From Nitrospinae bacterium bin107 (GTDB lineage Bacteria > UBA8248), in contig MPNJ01000002.1 in NCBI GenBank assembly GCA_002238965.1, forward strand, positions 129,001-193,000: a DNA stretch of 64,000 nucleotides, in the 5' to 3' direction. Position numbers and translations under genes: made by a program. Positions 34,329-42,991 of this stretch are shown here, one piece after another; within the stretch, counting starts at the first letter, position 1; every line of letters begins with the position of its first letter. The notes under the pieces were generated by a model. The model was given only the letters and a program-made list of their open reading frames with translations. It had not been told where the DNA came from and made no database searches.

Positions 34329-35552
34329 TTAAGACTCCACAGCACGACGCACACGCTGAAATACACCTTCAAATCCCATACCTGCAACTACCGCCCATGC
34401 GATAGATAGGTAAGCGTCCTTAAATTCAGGTTTCCTCAAATTTGGGACTGCTGAACCACTATTTATGAGTTCCCCTGCAATGATTGAAAAAACCAAAACA
34501 CCAGCTAAAAGACCAAGTGGAGCACTTAACAATACTCTCGATAGTTCTTGCTTTCCAGCCGTATCCGCAACTTCAACTTCCTTAGCGTTGCGAAGATCTA
34601 GTAATGCAATGGCTATTGATCCCGCTATCCCTAGAAACCCCCAGTTTAAAATGCTCAAGCGAAAATCACACAAAATAGAACAATTTTGATTGGGGTACAG
34701 TAAGGGGAGAATTCCCATTATGGTGAAAATAACTACTGCTGCCGCTCCGCAAATTCTGATGCCTGAAACAATTGATGAACCTTCAGACCATTTAGCTCGA
34801 TATTCTGCTACATGTTCACGTACCGCTCGAAGATTTGCGCGCAAGGCCTCTCCTTCATCATCTATTTTTTGTGCACGCTCGTCATCTTCACCAAGTTTTT
34901 TGTCTACTTCCTCTAAGTCGTTTATGTTGGTGTTAATTTTGTCTTCCCAATCACGATAAAAGTTATCATTGTAAGAAAATGCCTCCCCATATGCATATTC
35001 CCTAAGTTCATCGAGGCTAGATCGTGCACGAGCTTTAAGATCTTCTAGCGACAGGAAATCAATCAACATGCGGTCTAAAGTGAGAACCTGAAACTCTGTC
35101 CATCCTTCGGGACCCACGTCTTCAGTAAGTCGTTCTATCTCTTCTTGCACCTGTCGATGCTTGGTTTCGAATCCTACGGGCCTTTCAGGCTCAGTTAATC
35201 TTGGTTGAATGTTTTTCGCTTCCTGGATCAGCGCTTCAATCTCGCTTCGATCTTCTTTTCTCGAATCATGGACTCGCGACCAATGACGAATAAAAAAATC
35301 AGAAATCAACCCCGATAAAAACCCCGCTAGCGCAAGATAAGGCCAACAAATGCATTCAGGAACCGCGTCAGGGTACCAAATAATTAAAATGCAGATAATA
35401 ACGATGTACAAAATTGCTAAAAACATCACTGTTCGAGCAAGACAAAGAAAGCGTAGTTGCCATATCGTGAGTTCAGGTGGGAGCTTGTCTTCTGGGAGAA
35501 TGTCCCGACAACGGATGTTTTTAGATTCCCCTTCGTCAGTTCGGTCTTGCAT
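34329..35552 (-). CDS. multi-pass membrane protein with cytoplasmic coiled coil, unknown
   Basis: 407 aa from ATG 35552 (GAGG six bases upstream). Two transmembrane helices near the N-terminus (LARTVMFLAILYIVIICILI and YLALAGFLSGLISDFF) precede a ~170-residue charged helical region with a DWEDKINTNINDLEEVDKKL coiled-coil stretch. Three or four further helices then follow (ICGAAAVVIFTIMGILPLL, WGFLGIAGSIAIALLDL, LLAGVLVFSIIAGELI). No catalytic motif is seen. It is the first gene of the unit with the AdoMetDC-like and DUF3326 proteins. It looks like a membrane sensor or effector platform. Confidence 0.75.
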   Translation of the reverse strand: MQDRTDEGESKNIRCRDILPEDKLPPELTIWQLRFLCLARTVMFLAILYIVIICILIIWYPDAVPECICWPYLALAGFLSGLISDFFIRHWSRVHDSRKEDRSEIEALIQEAKNIQPRLTEPERPVGFETKHRQVQEEIERLTEDVGPEGWTEFQVLTLDRMLIDFLSLEDLKARARSSLDELREYAYGEAFSYNDNFYRDWEDKINTNINDLEEVDKKLGEDDERAQKIDDEGEALRANLRAVREHVAEYRAKWSEGSSIVSGIRICGAAAVVIFTIMGILPLLYPNQNCSILCDFRLSILNWGFLGIAGSIAIALLDLRNAKEVEVADTAGKQELSRVLLSAPLGLLAGVLVFSIIAGELINSGSAVPNLRKPEFKDAYLSIAWAVVAGMGFEGVFQRVRRAVES

Positions 35553-35587
35553 CAATCACCTCGACTCCGAAAATCCCCAGCCAAGCA

Positions 35588-35815
35588 GGGACGCTCACGA
35601 GCGTCCCCTACGAAGGCAAACGACAAATGAGAATGAACACAATCTGAATGGTGTGGAGTCTATCTGTTGAGAGCCGAACCGATCAAGAGAAAACGCCCCT
35701 TGCCTCGCAATCCCTCCTTCCTCAGTCGGGATTGACCTTCCCCCTTGACCTCTTCTTATCGCTGCGGGCGCGTTTGTCGTGCAAGCGTTTTTCGGCCTAT
35801 TCGCGGGTGGGCTAG
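35588..35815 (-). pseudogene. truncated copy of the arfB 3' end and its downstream flank
   Basis: About 228 bp match the region 41534-41760. It starts with a GGGACGCTC.CGAGCGTCCCCTAC palindrome, runs through CCTCGCAATCCCTCCTTCCT, and ends in the last ~25 codons of arfB (GKVNPD-stop on the minus strand). The match stops near 35813, so the GGQ part is missing. Confidence 0.8.
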
Positions 35816-35881
35816 TCACACCCTGAACGTCACGGTTCTACTCCGACGAACAGAGTAATCGGATACAGCAACCATGGACTG

Positions 35882-38797
35882 TCACTCCCGAAATTGTACC
35901 GATGGTTCCCAGATGCCGGGGCCCGGATTTCTCTCTCCTTTCAGGCAGTTCCAATACAGCTTAGCGGCCGACACAGTTCCCAGATCGGGCACGTAGAGGT
36001 CTCCCTTTTCATTCACCGTCATCTTCATCCACTTGCGCGTTCTATCTTTCGCCTGCGCTTCCGTTTCTTCTTTCTCCGGCCCCATGGCAATCCGTCCGAA
36101 AACTCCGTTCTCGAAGACGATGCTGGCCGCGTATTGGTAACGGGGGTCTTGTTCCTCTGGATAGACGAGGGGGCGGACCGAGATCAGGGATGGCGCAGGT
36201 TCCTCGGGTTCCCCTGTTCTGTCGATGTGCCAACTGCTCGTTGTTCCCCGCTCCTCAATGAAAACAAAGGAGTTCTCGTTCAGCCATCCCATCTGGTTCA
36301 GGAAATCGAAGACGTGCCTCAGTCGCACCTTCATTCGCTCGCCATCCTTGAACCACCGCAGGACCTCGCAGCTTGCGGCCTCTCCTTTTTTTGCGATGCC
36401 GTTGTGAAGGAGGTTGTTGCGTATATGCCTCAGGTCACCAAGCACCTGTTGACGGGGACGGATGGCCCCGGGTAGATACTGACTCTCGTGTTTGAGCTGG
36501 GTTCGGTAGTAGCTCTCCCACCTGTCCCACACCTCGGAGATCCATCCTTTGAACGCGATTTGCTCCATCGGTCCGCCGGGTGCCGTGCGTCCAAAGAGCG
36601 GCTCTCCCGTCAACGTGGGGAACGCTCGCAACTTCGGGTAGGCCGGAATAAAGTAGGTGTCGCCGCACACGCGCACGGCATTCTCCAAGGTTTCGATGGC
36701 ACTGTCGCTCGCATCCCTAGCCTGGAGTAGGCGCTGCCGTTCCCCCAAGTGACTAGCATGAATGCCCTCTAACATATACAGCAGGGAATTAGTCGCAACG
36801 GTGACATCGTGCCGGAAGGCTTGCCACAGACGGAACCACTCCCTTTCAAACGCGGCCACGGTGGATTTCGGCAATTCCGATGACGGTGCGGTCGCCATCT
36901 CTTCGGCAGCAGAGCGCTGCTGACCCTCCGCATTCTTGGACTCCGTGGAATTGAGTGACCCTGCCGCTTCCCCGGTTGGTATGTGTTGGTCTGGAATTCG
37001 GACGCTTGGGTCCTCTTCGTGCGACGAAAGCAGCGGTTGGGGCCAGTCGTCTCGGCGACTCGGATGGTACATGTCGGCGTCGGTTGGCACCTCGAATTGG
37101 ACGAGCCCCTTGTTCGCGGCGGCCTCTCGCCACTGCCGCGTGTGCCGCTCCACGTCCCTTTCGCAGTAATACTTGGAGCGTTCATCAAACGGGTCGGATG
37201 GCGATTTCGGCCACTTGGGGTGGGCCATGTAGAGCCGCGCGGGGTGTATGACGACATATGGGATACCCTGTTTGCGATAACACTCGACGAGTTCCGGCAC
37301 GAGGTTACCGACGATCGACGAAGATTCGCTCGGTAGCGGCGGGGCCTCTTCGATGACTGGCTTCCAAACGGCTTCCAGCACCCGGTCGATCTTCCTCTGC
37401 TCTTCGAGCGACCAACTCAGGGAGTCGGACTTCACCGAAGGGATATCCGACTCCGTCCGCGGAGGATATAGCCGCAACGCCGAACGCTCCGCTGCGCTCC
37501 AGTCCTCAGGCCGACTCTCGAGGATCATGGTCTTCAGGCACGTCCGCAAAACGTTGTCAATTTCGGCCACCAGTTCAACATTCCGTACATTGTCTCCCGC
37601 GCCCGACTCCACGGTCACCCGGCCATGCACAATTTCCGAATGGTAGTCGCAAAACCTGCCGAGCACGTCCTCAGTTTGCCGTCTCTCGTTCTCGGAGTCC
37701 GCATATTGCCACGCCGCCCTTTTCGGGATAAGCGTAGCTCGATCCTCCCATTCGCCGTTTTCCGTGAAGAGGATATTCAGTGCGATGCCCAAGTCGATCA
37801 CCCTGTCTTCTTCATCCACTCGCTCGGTGCCGTTACGAAGGCGCGCGATTGCTCGCCCTAGTCTGCGTCGGGCCTGCTCCGGAAGCTCCGAGTATTTCGC
37901 TGTGAGGTCGTGGAGTTCCGCGATTGCCAGAGGCCGCTTCTGGGGTGGAGGTCCGTATCCATGGAGCGCCAGTGCCACTCGTCGGCTTCCGGCGCCGCGC
38001 ACTCCGGTTTCGTGACGAAACGGCAGTGCAGCCACGGCAGCGGCGGTAACGGCCCTCCAGTTGCCGAACACGCGGAACCCGTTTCCCCAGACGAGCCCGA
38101 GAAGGAGCGCCAACTGCTCCAGTCCGTCCTTGAGTAGCGGGCTCGTATATTGCCTGCACCCATCACCCTGGAGGCTGCGGCGCTCGAACCACCGGCTCTC
38201 GAGTGCGCAGACGTTGTCCACATGCGGCTCTGGCAACTTGATGAGTAAGTCTCCCGGGTTCGACTCCGCGTCTATCTTCCGTCGCGCTTCGCAGTACGGT
38301 AAAAGGGTGCAGTACTCGTCCAAGGGCTTCGCCATTTCGATGGGCGGGCCTTTCAGCAGATAGACCCTATTGACCTCGATCATTCCATGAACCGCGAATT
38401 CGGCGGCGTACTTCCCAACCGACTCCCGGCCGTAGAGCCTAGCGGCCGCAATCAACTTTCGGGTGGCGGTCGTAGTATCGAGCTGGCTCTCCCTTTGTAT
38501 CCCCCAGTTCTCTCCGGTCGCGACGGTGCCGCTCGGGGCCGGCTTTTCTTCCTCCGGGTTCCAATGGATTTCCACCCACTCCCGCAATCGTCGGAATCCC
38601 GGCCCGTCCGTCCTCCAAATCCCTTCGTCCAAGAAGCGGTCCATGCTTCGCCTGCCTTCCCAGCAACTCTCTGGGGGGCTGGCCTCGTCCATCTCCAAGA
38701 TGTTGGGTCTCTCGTCAATCGTCAGAACGACTTGGGTTTCTTGTTGCGCTTTTTTCAGTCGCTCGAAAATGCTTTCAATAGAAGGGGGTACGCTCAT
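35882..38797 (-). CDS. large protein with two HEPN-like motifs, unknown
   Basis: 971 aa. Around residues 320-410, RLGRAIARLRNG, VIDLGIALNILF and RFCDYHSEIVHG form a helical segment ending in Rx4H, like the ApeA-type HEPN region. Around residues 780-830, LRHIRNNLLHNGIAKKGEA carries a second Rx4H (RNNLLH). Between them lies a linker with possible nuclease/toxin character but no named motif. HEPN domains are RNases common in abortive-infection proteins. The gene is lone, bounded by arfB fragments on both sides (35588-35815 and 39041-39353), which marks it as an inserted cargo. No ribosome-binding site is obvious. Confidence 0.7.
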   Translation of the reverse strand: MSVPPSIESIFERLKKAQQETQVVLTIDERPNILEMDEASPPESCWEGRRSMDRFLDEGIWRTDGPGFRRLREWVEIHWNPEEEKPAPSGTVATGENWGIQRESQLDTTTATRKLIAAARLYGRESVGKYAAEFAVHGMIEVNRVYLLKGPPIEMAKPLDEYCTLLPYCEARRKIDAESNPGDLLIKLPEPHVDNVCALESRWFERRSLQGDGCRQYTSPLLKDGLEQLALLLGLVWGNGFRVFGNWRAVTAAAVAALPFRHETGVRGAGSRRVALALHGYGPPPQKRPLAIAELHDLTAKYSELPEQARRRLGRAIARLRNGTERVDEEDRVIDLGIALNILFTENGEWEDRATLIPKRAAWQYADSENERRQTEDVLGRFCDYHSEIVHGRVTVESGAGDNVRNVELVAEIDNVLRTCLKTMILESRPEDWSAAERSALRLYPPRTESDIPSVKSDSLSWSLEEQRKIDRVLEAVWKPVIEEAPPLPSESSSIVGNLVPELVECYRKQGIPYVVIHPARLYMAHPKWPKSPSDPFDERSKYYCERDVERHTRQWREAAANKGLVQFEVPTDADMYHPSRRDDWPQPLLSSHEEDPSVRIPDQHIPTGEAAGSLNSTESKNAEGQQRSAAEEMATAPSSELPKSTVAAFEREWFRLWQAFRHDVTVATNSLLYMLEGIHASHLGERQRLLQARDASDSAIETLENAVRVCGDTYFIPAYPKLRAFPTLTGEPLFGRTAPGGPMEQIAFKGWISEVWDRWESYYRTQLKHESQYLPGAIRPRQQVLGDLRHIRNNLLHNGIAKKGEAASCEVLRWFKDGERMKVRLRHVFDFLNQMGWLNENSFVFIEERGTTSSWHIDRTGEPEEPAPSLISVRPLVYPEEQDPRYQYAASIVFENGVFGRIAMGPEKEETEAQAKDRTRKWMKMTVNEKGDLYVPDLGTVSAAKLYWNCLKGERNPGPGIWEPSVQFRE

Positions 38798-39040
38798 TTG
38801 ATTGTCTCTCGGTTGTGAAAAAAATCAGCTCTCAGGTAATCGCCGAAGCAGTGAATCATTGACACTTTATCGATTGGGTGCCCTAAGTTGCCCCCAAACC
38901 CGAATCTCCCCGCATTTGCTCATCCGGCAGAATGCGCTGGTCGTATGGGAGTGCGTAACAGAAGATACATCCAAACTCGAATCCCGACTCATCGACTTCT
39001 TGTCGCCTCAAACGGACAAATAACCTCCGTTACTCTTGCC
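38798..39040. other. upstream region of the HEPN-like gene
   Basis: AT-rich compared with flanks. It holds no gene and presumably the promoter of the leftward 971-aa protein. Confidence 0.4.
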
Positions 39041-39353
39041 CCCCCCTCGCCTCGCAATCCCTCCTTCCTCAGTCGGGATTGACCTTCCCCCGCGTCTTCT
39101 TCTTATCGCTGCGGGCGCGTTTGTCGTGCAACCGTTTCTCTTGCGACCCTCGGGTGGGGCGCGTGGGGCGGCGCGGCCGGGGCGGGTCGGCGGCGGCGGC
39201 GAGGGCGGCGCGCAGCTTCTCGAGGCAGTCGGCGACGTTCCGGCCCTGGTCGCGGAAGCGGCTGCTCGCGATGACCACGTGGCCCTCGCGCGTCACGCGG
39301 CGCGGGTGGAGCGCGCGGAGCCTCGCTTTCACGTCCTCGGGCGCGCTCGGCGC
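39041..39353 (-). pseudogene. truncated arfB copy (C-terminal ~86 codons)
   Basis: The minus strand encodes VKARLRALHPRRVTREGHVV through RARSDKKKTRGKVNPD, nearly identical to residues ~53-139 of the intact ArfB at 41669-42088. The match breaks off at CGCTCGGCG (39353), removing the GGQ catalytic loop. Downstream DNA matches the intact copy's flank for ~28 bp. Confidence 0.85.
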
Positions 39354-39635
39354 TCACCTTTTGATCTTGTCGTCTACGTTTATGGGTATGGTTCTCCTTT
39401 CGAAAGTCCGGTTAGTTCGAAAGATATGTTGTGGAAAGCATATATCTTCAAGTGCATGTAAAGGGGTGGCATTCAATATGACGAATCCGAGCGCATAAAG
39501 AACTTGGGTCGAAAAGGAAAAGTTGAGTGGAGAAATGGGAAAGCGCGCTGAACTACATAGCCACCTTTATATGATACTTAACGAACCAGCATTTACTGTT
39601 CGTCGCCACAGTCTTTGATTTGTCCATGCGTGAGG
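39354..39635. other. spacer between arfB fragment and nuclease gene
   Basis: No gene or repeat recognised. It is AT-richer than the adjacent arfB fragment. Confidence 0.4.
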
Positions 39636-40166
39636 CTATAAAGTCGTTGTCCATTTCATTCCAGGACATTTTCGGGAAACATCAACAATCTGAGGTCCTG
39701 GATCGATAAATTTCAATTTTTGCCTCAGCTTCTGCAATAACGCCGCTGGATCGATCGCTGTCGGTCGAAGCGCCGAATTTTGAGCAGGCTGCTCCAGATG
39801 CAGCACCACTCTCCATCGCCGTCCAGAACTCAAGGCGCTTTGCGCAATTTTCTTTTCATTCACATCATCAGCATTCGTTGCAGCGGTCGCCAGGCCGGCT
39901 AATGTGTCCCGAACCTTTTGAGCCACTACGTCGCTTAAACTACTAGGAATCGGAAATAAGGATTTGCGGTAGTTCTTCACTTCGATCAACCAAGCGACAC
40001 TCTGGCTGACGCATACAAAGTCAACTGCTTTAGAACCACCCGCAGCATGCTGAAAACTCTCTCGACTCTGAGAATTTCTTCGATAAAATGACCACTCATC
40101 ATACTTTCCGACATCGCAGTCGCTATCGAACTTGAACTCCAGTTCACCTTCCAAAAGGGTCGTCAT
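39636..40166 (-). CDS. PD-(D/E)XK-like nuclease, partner of an AAA ATPase
   Basis: 176 aa. The fold signature is KAVDFVCVSQSVAWLIEVKN: an Asp on one strand and Glu-x-Lys on the next, the metal site of restriction-type nucleases. RKSLFPIPSS and a C-terminal helical part follow. Its ATG overlaps the stop of the ATPase gene (ATGA), so both are made together. ATPase plus small PD-(D/E)XK nuclease is a common architecture of anti-phage modules. I do not recognise this exact family. Confidence 0.72.
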   Translation of the reverse strand: MTTLLEGELEFKFDSDCDVGKYDEWSFYRRNSQSRESFQHAAGGSKAVDFVCVSQSVAWLIEVKNYRKSLFPIPSSLSDVVAQKVRDTLAGLATAATNADDVNEKKIAQSALSSGRRWRVVLHLEQPAQNSALRPTAIDPAALLQKLRQKLKFIDPGPQIVDVSRKCPGMKWTTTL

Positions 40167-41368
40167 GCTGATGATTCTTCCAAAAACCGGTCCGACTGCA
40201 AGAGTTCTTCATCCAACACCGTCAACGGCTTAATACCATCAATGATTTCGTCTTGCTCAAGAACAACGCCTTCTTCACTCTTCCCAATCGCGAAGTATCG
40301 TTGCCCGATTCCTTTGAACTCTTCCTTTCTCAATAACATCTCCAATTCCCGCAGGAGAAACAGACTGTGCGTCGCAATGATGACCTGAACTCCGTTTCTG
40401 CAAATGTGAAGAATCGTCCGAGAAATCTCGCGAATCAGCTTCGGATTCAGATTGCTTTCCGGTTCATCCCAGAACAGACAACCTTTGTCGAGCAACGAGC
40501 CTGTTGCGATCAACCGGGCGAGCATTGCGAGTTTGCGGTGTCCTTCGGCGACGAGCGACATTTCCATACTCCCGATGCCTAGGCCTTTGAGATAGAAGCG
40601 ACCATTCTTGTCCAGAACGATTTGGCCGCCCATTTCATCTTCAATCGGCTTCAAAACCCAGGCTATTTTGCGGGCAGTCGGCCCCCTCAATGCAGGGGCG
40701 CCAAGCAGGGCGCATGTATCCCGCCACGTTTCTTCGAATTCCAGATGACGACTCTCATAAAGTGAAACAAAACCCGGGTAGATGGTCAGCAACTCCCGTG
40801 TCGGCAGAAATACAGGCGCCTTGTCGATCCATTTCGAGGGAACACGTTCGAAAACCACTTCCGACTTGCTGTTCGTGGCGAAACTGAAACTCATGTTCCA
40901 TCGAGAATCGTCGAATCCAACTCGCACTTCACAACGGTTTCGGCCTTGCTGGCGGCGCGCCATACGTCCCAATGACTCAGCTCGAAAAACATCCACCAGC
41001 TTCTGCGCCATACGTGGTTGAAGGAGCGTTTTAGAAGGTTGCGAATGAAGAGAATTCTGGCCAAGTTCCGTACTCGCGGCCATAGCCGCGTAGGGCAGCT
41101 TGAGGAGGTGTGTTTTCCCCAAGCCATTTTCGCCGATAATGACGTTAAGTCCCGGTGAAAACCGCAATCGGCTTTCTCCGAAGGCCGTAAAATTTTTCAG
41201 ATGAAGCGTTTTCAGCAAAGGTTTTCCCCTTCCAGGAACGCTCTCCCAAAGTCGAATCCAGTCCACATACATCGGCTGCGCAAAATCTAAACGAATGAAT
41301 CCAACTCGCAAAGAATACAATGGAAACATATAGCGATACAAATTATGCCGCGGGGGATGAAGAATCAC
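40163..41368 (-). CDS. ABC/SMC-type AAA ATPase (AAA_15/OLD-like)
   Basis: 401 aa with a GTG start (uncertain; later ATGs exist). After a ~50-residue extension come LKNFTAFGESRLRFSPGLN and Walker A IIGENGLGKTHLLKLPYAA. The Walker B/D-loop is LFWDEPESNLNPKLI, and the switch His is in VIIATHSLFLLREL. The layout matches the single-polypeptide RecF/OLD-like ATPases that act with nucleases or toxins in defence systems. There is no TOPRIM domain, so it is not a class 1 OLD; the nuclease function is in the next gene. Confidence 0.85.
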   Translation of the reverse strand: MILHPPRHNLYRYMFPLYSLRVGFIRLDFAQPMYVDWIRLWESVPGRGKPLLKTLHLKNFTAFGESRLRFSPGLNVIIGENGLGKTHLLKLPYAAMAASTELGQNSLHSQPSKTLLQPRMAQKLVDVFRAESLGRMARRQQGRNRCEVRVGFDDSRWNMSFSFATNSKSEVVFERVPSKWIDKAPVFLPTRELLTIYPGFVSLYESRHLEFEETWRDTCALLGAPALRGPTARKIAWVLKPIEDEMGGQIVLDKNGRFYLKGLGIGSMEMSLVAEGHRKLAMLARLIATGSLLDKGCLFWDEPESNLNPKLIREISRTILHICRNGVQVIIATHSLFLLRELEMLLRKEEFKGIGQRYFAIGKSEEGVVLEQDEIIDGIKPLTVLDEELLQSDRFLEESSA

Positions 41369-41405
41369 GGTGGTTAGTTCCTGGTGGCCTAATATACGAT
41401 TAAGC

Positions 41406-41503
41406 TCATATCCCCATCCCCTTTGTCAGTATTGAAAGATACTGCTCGTAACCGAACAGGCGGTTGCGCTTGTCGCCCGTGAGTTCGCACACGATTTCCG
41501 AAC
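41406..41503 (-). pseudogene. second Fic-family C-terminal remnant
   Basis: The minus strand reads EIVCELTGDKRNRLFGYEQY then LSILTKGMGI and stop, parallel to the tail at 30096-30210. No catalytic Fic motif is upstream. The insertion point of the ATPase/nuclease cargo is adjacent. Confidence 0.6.
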
Positions 41504-41533
41504 ATTCAAGAACACAGGGCCGTTAGCAAACAC

Positions 41534-41556
41534 GGGACGCTCGCGAGCGTCCCCTA
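41534..41556. repeat. palindrome family C
   Basis: GGGACGCTCG followed by CGAGCGTCCC and CTAC. Its counterpart, with one change in the centre, is at 35588-35611. Both lie ~110-130 bp beyond the arfB stop copies. Confidence 0.8.
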
Positions 41557-41668
41557 CGAATGCAGACGACAAATGAGAATGAACCCAACCTGAAAGGTGC
41601 GGAGTCTATCTTTTGAGAGCCGAACCGACCAAGAGAAACACCCCCCTCGCCTCGCAATCCCTCCTTCC

Positions 41669-42088
41669 TCAGTCGGGATTGACCTTCCCCCTTGACCTCT
41701 TCCTATCGCTGCGGGCGCGTTTGTCGTGCAAGCGTTTTTCTTGCGACCCGCGGGTGGGGCGCGTGGGGCGGCGCGGCCGGGGCGGGTCGGCGGCGGCGGC
41801 GAGGGCGGCGCGCAGCTTCTCGAGGCAGTCGGCGACGTTCCGGCCCTGGTCGCGGAAGCGGCTGCTCGCGATGACCACGTGGCCCTCGCGCGTCACGCGG
41901 CGCGGGTGGAGCGCCCGGAGCCTCGCCTTCACGTCCTCGGGCGCGCTCGGCGAGGCGGCCATGTTCCAGCGCAGCACCGCCTTGGAGGAGACCTTGTTGA
42001 CGTTCTGCCCGCCGGGGCCGGAGCTTCGCGCGAACTGGAAGTGGATTTCGCGCAAGGGGATGCGGAGCCTCTCGTTCACGATGAGCAT
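41669..42088 (-). CDS. arfB: ArfB/YaeJ ribosome-rescue peptidyl-tRNA hydrolase
   Basis: 139 aa with GGGAG seven bases before the ATG. The GGQ catalytic motif is in SSGPGGQNVNKVSSKAVLRW. The C-terminal tail is basic (SQEKRLHDKRARSDRKRSRG), as needed to enter the empty mRNA channel. It hydrolyses peptidyl-tRNA on stalled ribosomes. This is the intact copy; two truncated copies of its 3' end lie at 35588-35815 and 39041-39353, delimiting accessory genes. Confidence 0.93.
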   Translation of the reverse strand: MLIVNERLRIPLREIHFQFARSSGPGGQNVNKVSSKAVLRWNMAASPSAPEDVKARLRALHPRRVTREGHVVIASSRFRDQGRNVADCLEKLRAALAAAADPPRPRRPTRPTRGSQEKRLHDKRARSDRKRSRGKVNPD

Positions 42089-42991
42089 GTGGATACTCCC
42101 GGGGCGTCAGTGGGGCGGCGGGTGAAGTTTCCGGGGGCGGCTAGATTGAGACGGCAAGCGCGCCAGGGGTTCGGGGCTGTTCCGCGTCCGTGAGCGGGCG
42201 GCTCGTCCGGTTCGGGCCATCAAGAAGGAAAAGGCCTCTCCCGCTTGCGGCAAACGCTTGCTCCTCGGGGCTGTTGAAAAAGCCCTCTCCGCCTCATCCT
42301 GAGTAGCGGCAAAGCCGCGTATCGAAGGATGCCCTCTCGCACCGGCGCGAGGCGTTCGACTCCCCTCGCCCTTCGATACGCCGCCTTCGGCGGCTACTCA
42401 GGGTGAGGGAAAGGCGCCCCATCCAGGGCGGTGAGCAAACCGATAAACTCTCCCTTCTTCGGGTTCTCTGAACAGTTTTTTCAACAACCCCTCCCCGCTA
42501 GTGTTCGGCCCTCCTCCGTCGGGTTCGTGTCCGCATTTGCCCGCAGTTGCGCGTCGGTCGAAACTTGCCGACTCGTGCAGAATACACCACGGCCAGCGCC
42601 CTGAGAAAGGACGCGTTGGCGGACGGCCTGTATGAGCTTGCAGCATGAATGATCCGGGAGGCCGCGCCCGGCACCGCGAATCGAATCGGGATGAAACCAT
42701 GAGACGAACCGGCATCCAAAGAGCACGGCCGCAGCGCACAGGACCACCTCTGCAGCGCCCTCAGGAATAAGAAAACAATTCCGTAAATATCGATAAATTC
42801 ACGGGGTTTTTCCGTAAATAACTGAAAATTATCGAGGGGAAATGCGCGCAAATGCGGGGTGCTGCGGATGCGGGGTGTGCGCAAATGCGGGCAGTTGCGG
42901 GGCGGGATGCGCGGATGAGTCTGCTCCCCCCGCCCGTCAGAGGCCAGGGGCGTTCTTCGCCAAGTGATTGTTTACTGATGGGTTACCGCGA
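42089..42991. other. intergenic repeat region
   Basis: No gene. It holds GTTGAAAAAGCC/GGCTTTTTCAAC motifs (near 42269 and 42476), several GCAAATGCGGG/CCCGCATTTGC words and the AT-rich element at 42772-42862. All recur near 54.6-55.2 kb. Confidence 0.6.
42772..42862. repeat. AT-rich repeat element, copy 1
   Basis: It contains TTCCGTAAATATCGATAAAT, TCACGGGGTT and TCGAGGGGAAATGCGCGCAA. The same order occurs in inverted orientation at 54785-54895, with small insertions. Confidence 0.7.
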
